From contig JAFDWO010000028.1 in NCBI GenBank assembly GCA_018268415.1, forward strand, positions 1 through 48,698: DNA of 48,698 bases, in the 5' to 3' direction. The translations under genes and the position numbers were made by a program. Source of the stretch: Actinomycetota bacterium (GTDB lineage: Bacteria > Actinomycetota > Thermoleophilia > Solirubrobacterales > 70-9). Positions 25,337 to 33,490 of this stretch are shown one piece after another. Under the pieces are notes generated by a model. The model was not told the origin of the DNA and did no database searches. It saw nothing but the letters and a program-made list of their open reading frames with translations. Positions within the stretch are counted from its first letter, which is position 1, and every line of letters begins with the position of its first letter.

Positions 25337-26566
25337 TTACTCCGGGGTGGAGGGCTCGGCGGCCTTCACCGCGCCGCCCTTGCGGGCGATCCCGGCGGCG
25401 ATGAACTCGGCCACCTCGTCGTCGTCGTAGCCGGCCTCGCGCAGGATCTCCTCGGTGTGTTCGCCGAGCAGCGGCGGCGGGGTGGTGATCTCACCCGGGG
25501 TCTCCGACATCTGGATAACCGGCCCCATCTGCGGGATCTCGCCCAGGGTCGGGTGCTCGACCGACTGGATCAGCCCGGCCTCGACCACCTGCGGGTGGTT
25601 GAGGATCTCGGAGAAGGTGTAGACGGGGGAGAAGAGGACGTTGCGCTCGCCGAACAGCGGCGCCCATTCGTCGTTGGTCCGCTTGCGCATCTCCACCTGG
25701 ATCGTCTCGCGCAGCTCGTGGCGCCCGGCGACCCGCTGAGGGTTGGACTCGTAGCGCGGGTCCCGGCCCAGCTCCGGCAGGCCGATCACCTCGCAGAACG
25801 GGCCCCAGCCGTCGTTGCCGCCCCAGACCCCGGCGACCGCATAACCGTCGGCCGTCTCGAAGGCCTCGTAGGGCATGACGATGCTGTGGGCGCTGCCGAA
25901 CCGTTGTGGGTCCTCGCCGGTCGTCCAGTGCGAGGCGAGGCGGGTGGTGAGGCTGGACATCAGCCCGTAGAGCATCGAGATGTCGACCTTCTGCCCCCGG
26001 CCGGTGCGCTCGCGGGCGAGCAGGCCGTAGAGGACCGCCTGGATGCCGAGCATCGCGCCGGTGAAGTCGGCGATCGGGACGCCGACCAGCGACGGGCCGC
26101 GGTCGGGCTCGCCGGTCACCGACATCACCCCGGCGGCCGCCTGGATCACCGGGTCGGTCCCCGGTTTGGAGATCAGCGGGCCGGTCGGGCCGAAGGCCGA
26201 GATCGAGACGTGGATCAGCCGCGGGTTCTCCGCCGCGAGGCGCTCGTAACCGATCCCGATCCGGTCGGCCTGCCCCGGCTTGTAGTTCTCGATCAGCACG
26301 TCGGCCTCGCGCGCCAGGCGTTGCACGGCCTCCTTGCCCTTCTCGCTGCGCAGGTCGAGCGCGATCGAGCGCTTGCCGCGGTTCCAGATCAGGAAGAGCG
26401 CGCTCTCGTCGCCGATGAAGTCGACCCCCGTGCGGCGCGACGGATCCCCTTCCAGCGACTCGACCTTGATCACGTCGGCGCCGTAGTCGCCGAGGCCGAG
26501 CGTCGCGTACGGCCCGGCCATGTGGCGGGTGAAATCGAGAACTTTTATTCCGTCTAGGGGTCGCAT
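25337..26566 (-). CDS. CaiB/BaiF family CoA-transferase (first copy)
   Basis: A family III CoA-transferase that moves CoA between carboxylic acids. MRPLDGIKVLDFTRHMAGPYATLGLGDYGADVIKVE is the family's N-terminus; WNRGKRSIALDL follows. The aspartate nucleophile is Asp167 in VGVPIADFTG, and GRGQKVDISMLYGLMSSL is the usual next motif. I start at ATG 26566, where AAAGGA lies upstream and the family N-terminus begins; a GTG 13 codons earlier is possible. The length of 409 residues is normal. It diverges from the amidohydrolase operon and likely activates a pathway acid as its CoA ester. Confidence 0.9.
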   Translation of the reverse strand: MRPLDGIKVLDFTRHMAGPYATLGLGDYGADVIKVESLEGDPSRRTGVDFIGDESALFLIWNRGKRSIALDLRSEKGKEAVQRLAREADVLIENYKPGQADRIGIGYERLAAENPRLIHVSISAFGPTGPLISKPGTDPVIQAAAGVMSVTGEPDRGPSLVGVPIADFTGAMLGIQAVLYGLLARERTGRGQKVDISMLYGLMSSLTTRLASHWTTGEDPQRFGSAHSIVMPYEAFETADGYAVAGVWGGNDGWGPFCEVIGLPELGRDPRYESNPQRVAGRHELRETIQVEMRKRTNDEWAPLFGERNVLFSPVYTFSEILNHPQVVEAGLIQSVEHPTLGEIPQMGPVIQMSETPGEITTPPPLLGEHTEEILREAGYDDDEVAEFIAAGIARKGGAVKAAEPSTPE

Positions 26567-26627
26567 AGGTCCTTTTCCGGCTAGTTGCGGGCCTGTGGAA
26601 TCCACGCTCTCCCCGCAAGTGGCATTA

Positions 26628-26651
26628 CCATTGTTATAGTTAGCATGGATT
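26628..26651. promoter_or_regulatory. Divergent promoter/operator, shared element
   Basis: This is the partner of the site at 23735-23758 (18 of 24 bases the same). Plus strand: TATAGT (26635-26640) is a good -10 box for the amidohydrolase operon. Minus strand: TATAAC serves the CoA-transferase, and the reading ATGCTAACTATAAC links it to the GCTAAC sites at 30531 and 40012. Confidence 0.6.
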
Positions 26652-26657
26652 ACGGAG

Positions 26658-26681
26658 GCTGTCCACGCGGGACCGGACAGC
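26658..26681. promoter_or_regulatory. 5' leader hairpin of the amidohydrolase operon
   Basis: GCTGTCC (26658-26664) and GGACAGC (26675-26681) pair around a 10-nt loop in the leader, between the shared promoter element and the GAGGAGG ribosome site. It may only protect or fold the mRNA; no riboswitch class is recognised. Confidence 0.35.
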
Positions 26682-26703
26682 GCGACACGAGGAGGACGTG
26701 TAG

Positions 26704-27837
26704 ATGAATCCGACGACGATCGAGCGCGACCAGGGCGCGATGACGGCCGAGGCCGAACGCCTGCCGGCGCTGATCGACTGCGATGTCCACCCGATCGTCG
26801 CCGACGTCAGCGTGCTGCGGCCGAACATGTCGGCGCGCGCCGCCCGCCGCGCCTTCGGCGCCGACGTGCCGGTCTACTCACGCGATCCGAACCGGATCCC
26901 GCACCCCTCCAGCGGCCTGCGCCTCGACGCCAAGACCCCGTCAGGTGGCCCGCCCGGGTCCGATCCACAGTTCGCCCTGGAACAGTGGATCGACCCCTGC
27001 GCCATCGCCGCCGCGGTGCTGGTCCCGGTGCAGGCAGGCCTGGTCATCCCCTGGGGCGACGAGGCGGCGGGCTCGGAGTTCCTCGCCGCCTTCAACACCC
27101 ACCTGCTGGAGGAGTGGACCGGGCTCGACTCGCGTTATCGTTCGGTGATCTCGATCTCCCCCTACGACGCCCGCGGCGCGGTCGCCGAGATCGAGCGCCT
27201 GGCCGGCGTCGAGGGCATCTGCGGGATCTTCATCCCGCACGGCGCGGTCGCCCTCGGCCGCAGCCAGATGTTCCCCATCTACGAGGCCGCCGAGCACCAC
27301 GGCCTGCCGATCATCCTGCACCCGACCGGGGCGGAGGCCAACTTCGCCGAGGCGCCGCGGATCGCCGGCGGCTCCCCCGACACCTACCCGGAGCGGCACG
27401 CGATGCTCGCCCAGCCGGGCCAGCAGATCTTCACCAGCATGATCTTCGGCGGCGCCTTCGACCGCTTCCCCGGCCTGAAGCTCTGTCTGGTCGAGTACGG
27501 GGTCACCTGGGCGGCGCCGCTGCTGTGGCGGATGGACCGCGCCTACGAACAGGGCGACGGCGAGCTTTCGGGCCTGCGGCGCAAGCCGACCGATTACCTC
27601 GCCGACAACATCCGCTTCACCACGCAGCCGCTGGACGAGCCGCCGGAGCGGGAGATGCTGTGGAAGATGCTCGACCTGATGCAGGCCGAGCGGACCCTGA
27701 TGTTCAGCTCCGACTACCCCCACTGGGACACCGACGACCCGACCACGATCCTCACCTCGCGGCTGCCGGAGCGGCTGCGCGCGCGGGTCGCCCACGACAA
27801 CGCGGTCGAGTGCTTCGGCGATCGGCTGGGGCTGTGA
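26704..27837 (+). CDS. Amidohydrolase family protein, ACMSD-like (first copy)
   Basis: A TIM-barrel metal enzyme of the Amidohydrolase_2 family (377 residues), which holds nonoxidative decarboxylases such as ACMSD and gamma-resorcylate decarboxylase, and also C-C or lactone hydrolases. LIDCDVHPIV near residue 24 is the first metal motif. LPIILHPTGAEAN near residue 200 supplies a His, and MFSSDYPHWDTDDP near residue 338 the conserved late Asp. The ribosome site GAGGAGG lies 6 bases before the ATG. It is coupled to the Rieske gene by a GTGA overlap, and a second, diverged amidohydrolase follows the Rieske gene. The substrate is unknown. Confidence 0.88.
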   Translation: MNPTTIERDQGAMTAEAERLPALIDCDVHPIVADVSVLRPNMSARAARRAFGADVPVYSRDPNRIPHPSSGLRLDAKTPSGGPPGSDPQFALEQWIDPCAIAAAVLVPVQAGLVIPWGDEAAGSEFLAAFNTHLLEEWTGLDSRYRSVISISPYDARGAVAEIERLAGVEGICGIFIPHGAVALGRSQMFPIYEAAEHHGLPIILHPTGAEANFAEAPRIAGGSPDTYPERHAMLAQPGQQIFTSMIFGGAFDRFPGLKLCLVEYGVTWAAPLLWRMDRAYEQGDGELSGLRRKPTDYLADNIRFTTQPLDEPPEREMLWKMLDLMQAERTLMFSSDYPHWDTDDPTTILTSRLPERLRARVAHDNAVECFGDRLGL

Positions 27838-28259
27838 GCGCGGGCGCGACCTCGACCGCCGCGCGGGGCCGCCCGCTCGTCCGCCACTACGTCGGCACCG
27901 TCGAGGAGTTCGAGCCCGACCGCTTCCGCACCTTCGAGATCGAGGGCCGGCCGGTCGGCGTCGTCCGCACCGCCGCCGGCTTCTTCGCCTGCCGCAACCG
28001 CTGTCCGCACCAGGGCGCCGACATCTGCGCCGGCGCCGTCTCGGTCGGCACGATGGTCCCGTCGCAGCCGATGCAGTACGTCTACTCGGCCGATCGTTGC
28101 ATCGTCGCCTGCCCCTGGCACCGCTGGGAGTTCGACCTGCGTGATGGCGAGGGCATCCAGGGGATCACCAAGAAGCGGCTGGTCACCTACGCGGTCGAGG
28201 TCGACGAGGACGGCAGGGTCGCGGTGCTGATGCGCGGCCGCAAGGGGGCGGGATCGTGA
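27834..28259 (+). CDS. Rieske [2Fe-2S] protein
   Basis: A stand-alone Rieske-type iron-sulfur protein of 141 residues, probably a soluble electron carrier. The ligand pairs are Cys57-Pro-His59 (NRCPHQGADIC) and Cys93-Pro-Trp-His96 (ACPWHRWEF). Between them lie 33 residues, with an inserted GAVSVGTMVPSQPMQYVYSA segment, about twice the spacing usual for ferredoxin- and dioxygenase-type Rieske domains. The GTG start overlaps the stop of the upstream amidohydrolase and its own stop overlaps the GTG of the next one. No oxygenase large subunit is adjacent, so its redox partner is unclear. Confidence 0.87.
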   Translation: MSAGATSTAARGRPLVRHYVGTVEEFEPDRFRTFEIEGRPVGVVRTAAGFFACRNRCPHQGADICAGAVSVGTMVPSQPMQYVYSADRCIVACPWHRWEFDLRDGEGIQGITKKRLVTYAVEVDEDGRVAVLMRGRKGAGS

Positions 28260-29290
28260 AGGGCGTGATCGATTGTGAGCGGCACATCCTGCTGACCTCG
28301 CTCGACCAGGTGACAGCGCGGCTCGACCCCGCCTGGGTGACGCGGATGACCGAGAGCGAATTCCGCCTGCCGCCCGCCGGCCCGCACGCCGGGGTACAGG
28401 TGGAGGGGGCGCCGGTGGTCGGCGGGACGGACCCGGCCGAGGTCGCCGCGTCGCTTGATCCCGACGACGGCGAGGTCGTCCTGATCCCGGCCCAGGGGAT
28501 CGTCACCTCGGGCTGGCTCAACATCGCCACCGCGACGACCTTCGTGCGCGCGGTCAACGACCACGTGGTCGCCGAGTGGCTGCACGCCGACCCGCGCTTC
28601 CGCTTCGCGATCGTCGTCGCGCCCCACGATCCCGGCCAGGCGGCGGCGGAGATCCGCCGGCTCGGCGACAACCCGGCGGCCGCCGCGGTCTGCATGCCGC
28701 TGATGGCGATCAACATGGGCCAGGTCCACTACCACCCGATCTACGAGGCGGCCGCGGAGCTCGGCCTGCCGGTGATGGTCCACCCGGGCGGCAGCGAGGG
28801 CAACGTGGTCGGCCCGCCGGTGCTCGGCGGGGTCGGGCCACGTACGCCGGAGGAGACCTTCTCGCTCTTGCCGCAGGTCGCCCAGGCCAACCTTTCGAGC
28901 CTGCTCTTCGACGGCATCTTCAGCCGCTTCCCCGACCTACAGGTGATCTTCGCCGGCTTCGGCTTCGCCTGGGCGCCGCCGGTCCTCTGGCGGGCCGACA
29001 CCGAGTGGCGCGGCCTGCGGGTCGAGGTGCCCTGGGTCGCCGACCCGCCCTCCACCTACGCCGCCGAGCACGTGAAGCTCGTAGTCGACGCGGCCGCCGA
29101 ACTCCACCCGGAATTCTCTTCGGTCGCCGCGATGTTGCCGGAGGGGATGCTGCTCTACGGCTCCGACGCTCCATATGATGATCAGGGAGTCCGCGGCAGG
29201 CTGGAAGGGCTTCCACCCGAGGTCGCCGAGCGCCTGCTGCGGGACAACGCGAAGAGCTGTCTACGTCTGGGGAGCCTCGATCGGGGGTAG
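28256..29290 (+). CDS. Amidohydrolase family protein, ACMSD-like (second copy)
   Basis: A second Amidohydrolase_2 protein (344 residues) that is only distantly similar to the first. The N-terminal metal motif is weakened: VIDCERHIL, with Glu and Arg where DxDxH is usual, so the HxH-type site may be lost or changed. LPVMVHPGGSEGN near residue 170 and LLYGSDAPYDD near residue 300 are conserved. It may form a heteromer with the upstream copy, one chain being structural; this is inference. The GTG start overlaps the Rieske stop (GTGA). The operon ends here; the regulator gene follows after 35 bp. Confidence 0.83.
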   Translation: MKGVIDCERHILLTSLDQVTARLDPAWVTRMTESEFRLPPAGPHAGVQVEGAPVVGGTDPAEVAASLDPDDGEVVLIPAQGIVTSGWLNIATATTFVRAVNDHVVAEWLHADPRFRFAIVVAPHDPGQAAAEIRRLGDNPAAAAVCMPLMAINMGQVHYHPIYEAAAELGLPVMVHPGGSEGNVVGPPVLGGVGPRTPEETFSLLPQVAQANLSSLLFDGIFSRFPDLQVIFAGFGFAWAPPVLWRADTEWRGLRVEVPWVADPPSTYAAEHVKLVVDAAAELHPEFSSVAAMLPEGMLLYGSDAPYDDQGVRGRLEGLPPEVAERLLRDNAKSCLRLGSLDRG

Positions 29291-29303
29291 TTTCCTTCCG
29301 ATC

Positions 29304-29328
29304 ATTAGGTTTAAATGGTTAGTGCATG
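29304..29328 (+). promoter_or_regulatory. Start-codon operator of the FadR-type regulator
   Basis: TTAAATGGTTAG (29311-29322) lies 3 bp before the ATG. Its reverse complement CTAACCATTTAA agrees at 11 of 12 bases with CTAACCATCTAA at 40018-40029. There is no ribosome site; TTTAAA (29310-29315) could be the -10 box of a leaderless mRNA. It suggests autoregulation. Confidence 0.5.
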
Positions 29329-30087
29329 AGTCCACAAAGCAGGGGAGCCAAGACCGCGTTGCGCGAACGTCGGCCGCGTACCGAGAAGGTCGCCTCGGTC
29401 GTCGCCCGGGAGATCGTGCGCGAAATCATCGACCGTGATCTGCCGCCGGGCGCCCCGCTCGCCCCCGAGGCGGACATGCTGGAGAACTTCGGTGTCAGCC
29501 GCGCGTCGCTGCGCGAGGCGCTGCGCATCCTCGAGACCCAGGGCCTGATCACGATCCGGCCCGGCCCCGGCGGCGGCCCCTCGGTCGCCGAAATGGACAG
29601 CCGTGACTTCGGCCGCATGGCGACGCTCTTCTACCAGGTGATGCGGGCCAAACTCGGTGACGTGATCGAGGCGCGGCTGGCGCTCGAGCCGGTGATGGCG
29701 CGGCTGGCCGCGACCCGTCGCGACCCGAGCATGAACGAGGAGCTGCGCGAGTCGATGAAAGCGCACTACGGGGAGATGTCGGAGGAGGAGTGGCGCGACG
29801 TCACCGACAACTTCCATGGGCTGATCTGCTCGATGTCGGGGAACCCGCTGCTCGACATCCTCGCCCGCTCGCTGAAGGACATCTACACGGCGCGCGTCTC
29901 GGGGCTCGTCTTCCCGGAGGAGAAACACGACAACGTGCGCAAAACGCACGAGAAAATCGTGAAAGCGATCGAGAAAGGCGACGGCCAGACCGCGCAGAAG
30001 CTGATGCACGATCACATGGCCAACTACGCCGATTACTTCAGCGCCCGGTACCCGGGCCTGATGGACGAGCTCGTCGACTGGGGTTAG
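29326..30087 (+). CDS. GntR family transcriptional regulator, FadR (FCD) subfamily
   Basis: A 253-residue dimeric repressor or activator. Residues about 17-85 form the winged helix-turn-helix (EIVREIIDRDLPPGAPLAPEADMLENFGVSRASLREALRILETQGLITIRPG). The FCD effector domain occupies the rest, with typical helices and metal/ligand histidines in NFHGLICSMSGNPLL, THEKIVKAI and LMHDHMANY. Ligands of the family are often acids or acyl-CoAs. It is the only DNA-binding regulator gene inside the catabolic region, and a shared AT-rich element lies over its own start, so it is the best candidate for controlling the surrounding operons. Lys is often AAA near the C-terminus, unlike the neighbours. Confidence 0.92.
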   Translation: MSPQSRGAKTALRERRPRTEKVASVVAREIVREIIDRDLPPGAPLAPEADMLENFGVSRASLREALRILETQGLITIRPGPGGGPSVAEMDSRDFGRMATLFYQVMRAKLGDVIEARLALEPVMARLAATRRDPSMNEELRESMKAHYGEMSEEEWRDVTDNFHGLICSMSGNPLLDILARSLKDIYTARVSGLVFPEEKHDNVRKTHEKIVKAIEKGDGQTAQKLMHDHMANYADYFSARYPGLMDELVDWG

Positions 30088-30092
30088 CGCCG

Positions 30093-30482
30093 ATGGCGGG
30101 CGACCTCGATCGAGCCGAGGTCGGCCGCGAGCTGCGCGAGCGGGCGCAGGGCGAGATGGCGCCGCGGCTGCAGGAGGCGCTCGGCTCGCTCGACCCGGAG
30201 CTCGCCGAGATCGCCGACGACTTCATCTTCGGCCGCCTCTGGAGCGGCGAGGGCATCGCCTTCGAGGAGCGGATGCTGGTGGCGATCACCGCGCTCGCGG
30301 CGGGCGACCACCAGGAGCAGCTGCGCAACTACCTCCATGGTGCCCTGCAGGAAGGCATCCCGGCGGAGAAGCTCCACGAGGCGCTGAAGATGCTGGTCGT
30401 CTATTGCGGCTTCCCCACCGCCCTGCACGCGCTGGCGACCTTCGCCAAGGTCCGCGCCGCCCACGAGAAGCGCCAGGGCTGA
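30093..30482 (+). CDS. Carboxymuconolactone decarboxylase (CMD) family protein
   Basis: A small all-helical protein of 129 residues from the AhpD/CMD fold. The conserved core is FEERMLVAITALAAGDHQEQLRNYLHGALQEGIPAEKLHEALKMLVVYCGFPTALHALATF. There is one Cys in VVYCGFP and no CxxC pair, so an AhpD-like peroxidase role is unlikely. Real CMD activity (protocatechuate branch) cannot be assumed either. The ATG lies 5 bp after the regulator's stop, so it is probably co-transcribed with it. Confidence 0.83.
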   Translation: MAGDLDRAEVGRELRERAQGEMAPRLQEALGSLDPELAEIADDFIFGRLWSGEGIAFEERMLVAITALAAGDHQEQLRNYLHGALQEGIPAEKLHEALKMLVVYCGFPTALHALATFAKVRAAHEKRQG

Positions 30483-30530
30483 ACCGCTCCGGCGGATGGT
30501 CCGCGGTGGGTTTAACCCGCCCGCGACACA

Positions 30531-30545
30531 ATCCTGCTAAACATC
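30531..30545 (+). promoter_or_regulatory. Shared element before the second aldehyde dehydrogenase operon
   Basis: ATCCTGCTAAACATC matches ATCCTGCTAACCATC at 40012-40026 at 14 of 15 bases. It lies 63 bp upstream of the first start codon of the operon (30594), in an intergenic gap. It is a probable operator or promoter part. Confidence 0.5.
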
Positions 30546-30593
30546 ACCCTGAATTGGGAACCGGCCGGCGCGCGCCGGCGGAAGGGAGCGCGG

Positions 30594-30653
30594 ATGAGAT
30601 TCACCGACGGGTTGCTCGCCTACGTGGTCGACGGCGGCAGGAGCCTGGTCTGA
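30594..30653 (+). CDS. Possible 19-residue leader ORF coupled to the aldehyde dehydrogenase
   Basis: An ATG behind GAAGGGAG opens MRFTDGLLAYVVDGGRSLV, and its TGA overlaps the ATG of the aldehyde dehydrogenase (TGATG). The layout copies the mini-ORF before the ABM gene at 9430-9462. The aldehyde dehydrogenase has no ribosome site of its own, so coupling is plausible. I do not recognise the peptide. Confidence 0.4.
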   Translation: MRFTDGLLAYVVDGGRSLV

Positions 30654-32149
30654 TGGCGACCGCGCTCCGCACCGAGGAGGAGCCGCGCCGCTACGACCTA
30701 CCGATCGGCGGCGCGGAGGTGGTCGCGAGCGGCGGCGAGCGCGAGTCGATCGACCCGGCCACCGGCCGCCCTTGGGCGACCGTCGGCGAGGCGGATGCCG
30801 GCGACGTCGACCGCGCGGTGGGGGCGGCCCGCGCGGCGCTGCAGGGTCCCTGGGCCGAGTACACCCCGCGCGAACGGGGCCGACTGCTGCGCCGCCTCGC
30901 CGACGAGATCGAGGCCGACGCGGCCCGGCTGGTCGGGGTCGAGGTCCGCGACAACGGGAAAACCGTGACCGAGGTCGGCGCCCAGTACCGGATCGTGCCG
31001 GAGTGGTACCGGTTCTTCGCCGAGATGGCGGACAAGGTCGACGGCACCGTCCTGCCGCGCGAGCGTCCCGACACCCTCGCCTACACGCTGGTCGAACCGG
31101 TCGGCGTGGTCGGCGCGATCACCCCCTGGAACTCGCCCGGCCTGCAGGTCGCGTTCAAGGCCGCCCCGGCGCTGGCGGCCGGCAACACGATGGTGCTGAA
31201 GCCCTCCGAGCACACGCCGGTCGCCACCCTGGAGACGGCGCGCCTGTTCGAGAAGGCGGGCATCCCGCCGGGCGTCTTCAACGTCGTCACCGGCGGCGCC
31301 GAGGCGGGCGCGGCGTTGAGCGGCCACCCCGATGTCGACCTCGTCGTCTTCACCGGCAGCGACGCGGTCGGCCGCAAGGTCGGCTCCGCGGCCGGCGCCG
31401 CGCTGGCCGACGCGGTGCTCGAGCTGGGCGGCAAGTCACCGCAGCTGCTCTTCGGCGATGCCGATCTCGACCAGGCGGTGATCGGCATCTTCGCCGGCAT
31501 CTGTTGTGCCTCCGGGCAGACCTGCATCGCGGGCTCGCGCGCCTTCGTCCACGAGTCGGTATACGACGAGGTCGCCGAACGGCTGGTCAGGCGCTTCGGC
31601 GAGGTGCGCCTCGGCGACCCGCTCGATGCCGCCACCGAGGTTGGCCCGATCGCCTTCGAGGCGCATCTCGAATCGATCATGGGACGGACCGAGCGGGCAG
31701 TCGGGGCGGGCGGCACGCTGCTCACCGGCGGCACCCGCGGCAACGTCGACGGCCTGCCCGATGGTCTCTTCTTCGAGCCGACAATCATCGCCGACGTCGA
31801 CAACGAGATGGAGCTGATGCGCGACGAGGTGTTCGGGCCGGTCCTCGGGCTGACCCGGTTCGCCGACGAGGAGGAAGGGGTGGCGCTTGCCAACGACAGC
31901 CGCTTCGGTCTCGGCGCCGGGGTCTGGACGGCGGATCTGAACCGCGCCCACCGGTTGACCGCGCGGCTCGAGGCGGGGACGATCTACGTCAACAACTATC
32001 GCCTCGCCTCGGCGCAGACGCCGCTCGCCGGGTTTAAGGACTCCGGCGTCGGCTTCGAGAACGGCAAGGAGTCGATGCGCCACTTCACCCGGCAGAAGAC
32101 GGTCTGGCTCGACTACACCGGCAGGGTCAAGGATCCCTTCACGACGTGA
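30653..32149 (+). CDS. Aldehyde dehydrogenase (second copy)
   Basis: An NAD(P)-dependent aldehyde dehydrogenase of 498 residues. Cys291 in SGQTCIAGSR is the nucleophile, VLELGGKSPQLLF holds the Glu base, and AITPWNSPGLQVAFKAAPALAAGN the Asn and cofactor region; FTGSDAVG is the cofactor loop. The C-terminal GFKDSGVGFENGKESMRHFTRQKTVWLDY is typical. I use ATG 30653 because the domain begins there; the open frame extends further upstream without a ribosome site. It is the first full gene of the operon to 37570 and overlaps the next gene by GTGA. It differs clearly from the copy at 23757, so the two likely serve different aldehydes. Confidence 0.92.
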   Translation: MATALRTEEEPRRYDLPIGGAEVVASGGERESIDPATGRPWATVGEADAGDVDRAVGAARAALQGPWAEYTPRERGRLLRRLADEIEADAARLVGVEVRDNGKTVTEVGAQYRIVPEWYRFFAEMADKVDGTVLPRERPDTLAYTLVEPVGVVGAITPWNSPGLQVAFKAAPALAAGNTMVLKPSEHTPVATLETARLFEKAGIPPGVFNVVTGGAEAGAALSGHPDVDLVVFTGSDAVGRKVGSAAGAALADAVLELGGKSPQLLFGDADLDQAVIGIFAGICCASGQTCIAGSRAFVHESVYDEVAERLVRRFGEVRLGDPLDAATEVGPIAFEAHLESIMGRTERAVGAGGTLLTGGTRGNVDGLPDGLFFEPTIIADVDNEMELMRDEVFGPVLGLTRFADEEEGVALANDSRFGLGAGVWTADLNRAHRLTARLEAGTIYVNNYRLASAQTPLAGFKDSGVGFENGKESMRHFTRQKTVWLDYTGRVKDPFTT

Positions 32150-33489
32150 GCGCGGCCGGCCCCGACCTCGACTTCCTCGTCCTCGGCGCCGGCATGGCCG
32201 GCATGTCGGCGGCGGCCCGGGCGGCGCAGGCGGGGGCCCGCGTGGCGGTGGTCGAGCGCGCCCCGGAGCCGGGCGGCTCCGCGGTCTTCGCCGAGTTCAT
32301 CTGGACGGCGCCGAGCGTCACGGTGATGCGGGAGGTCAACCCCGAAGGCGACCCGGCGCTGGCGCGCGCGGCGGTCGAGGGTTTCGCTCCGGCGATCGAC
32401 TGGGTCCGCTCGCTCGGGGTGACGGTGGGTGAACCGGTCGAGCTGCTCGGCTACGGGGTCGGCCACCAGACCGACATGGCGGCGCTCTTCCGCGCCTACC
32501 GGGCGGCGGTCGAAGGAGCGGGCGGGGTGATCCTCACCGAGGCCGAGCCGCTGCGCCTGCTGGTCGAGGACGGTGCGGTGCGGGGGGCGGAGGTCCGCCT
32601 CGCGGGCGGCGAGGCGCGCGAGCTGCGGGCGCCCGCGACCCTGTTGGCGACCGGCGGTTACGCCGGCGACCGGGAGCTGCGCGCCCGCCATATCCACCCC
32701 AACGCCGCCGACCTGCCGCTGCGCGCGAACCGGTACTCGGCCGGCGCCGGGCTGCGGCTCGGCGAGGAAGCGGGGGCCGCCTTCGGCCTCGAGGACGCCT
32801 GCTTCTACGGCCACCTGATGGCCCGCGGCCTGGCCATGCCCGACGGCAGCGAGATCGCGGTCAACACCTTCTTCCACTCCGAGCACGGTGTCCTCGTCAA
32901 CCTGGAGGGCGAGCGCTTCCACGACGAGACGGTGGGCGACCAGCTGAACGCGATCGCCCTGGTCGAGCAGCCCGAGGCCCGTGCCCTCCTGATCACCGAC
33001 CGGCGCGTCCACGACGAGTGGATGCTGAGGCCCTACGTCAAGGGGCTCGAGCCGGTCGACAAGTTCCAGCTCGCCTACCGCCGTGGAGCCCGCTGCGCGA
33101 CGGCCGCGGACCTCGACGAATTCGAGGCGCTGCCGCCCGAGTGGGGCTATCCCGGCGCGAAGGTGCGCGAGGCGCTGGTCGAGTTCAACCGCCGGTGCGA
33201 GGCGGGTGACCCGCTGCCCACCCGCGTCCGTGACGCGCAGCCCCTGGTCGACCCGCCCTACTACGTGGTCGAGGTGACCACCGGGATCACCTTCACGATG
33301 GGTGGCGTGCGGACCGACGCCGACGCGCGTGCCCTCGACGCCGCTGGGGCGCCGATCCCCGGCCTCCTCGCCGCCGGCGCCGACGCGGGCGGCCTCTACA
33401 AGCGTGCCTACGCGGGCGGTCTCGCCCCCGCCCTGGTGTTCGGAATGCGCGCGGCGGAAACGGCCGTCGCCGCCAACGGAGGAGGGTGA
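32146..33489 (+). CDS. FAD-dependent oxidoreductase, fumarate-reductase/KstD type (second copy)
   Basis: A FAD_binding_2 family flavoprotein of 447 residues, about 100 shorter than the other two copies in the window. FLVLGAGMAGMSAAARAAQAGARVAVVERAPEPGGSAVFA forms the dinucleotide fold (Gly14, Gly16, Gly19). The C-terminal FAD contact is IPGLLAAGADAGGLYKRAYAGGLAPALVFGMRAAE, and the substrate-side strand is TTGITFTMGGVRTD. The GTG start overlaps the aldehyde dehydrogenase stop. It probably performs a dehydrogenation or an enoate reduction in the same route as the surrounding CoA-transferases. Confidence 0.88.
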   Translation: MSAAGPDLDFLVLGAGMAGMSAAARAAQAGARVAVVERAPEPGGSAVFAEFIWTAPSVTVMREVNPEGDPALARAAVEGFAPAIDWVRSLGVTVGEPVELLGYGVGHQTDMAALFRAYRAAVEGAGGVILTEAEPLRLLVEDGAVRGAEVRLAGGEARELRAPATLLATGGYAGDRELRARHIHPNAADLPLRANRYSAGAGLRLGEEAGAAFGLEDACFYGHLMARGLAMPDGSEIAVNTFFHSEHGVLVNLEGERFHDETVGDQLNAIALVEQPEARALLITDRRVHDEWMLRPYVKGLEPVDKFQLAYRRGARCATAADLDEFEALPPEWGYPGAKVREALVEFNRRCEAGDPLPTRVRDAQPLVDPPYYVVEVTTGITFTMGGVRTDADARALDAAGAPIPGLLAAGADAGGLYKRAYAGGLAPALVFGMRAAETAVAANGGG

Positions 33490-33490
33490 G

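Noticed and set aside
26606-26703. Riboswitch in the amidohydrolase leader
   Set aside because: Only one 7-bp hairpin is seen and no known riboswitch core; too short for most classes.
30093-30482. pcaC (4-carboxymuconolactone decarboxylase of the protocatechuate route)
   Set aside because: No other protocatechuate-branch genes are near, and the CMD fold is shared by many proteins of unknown function.
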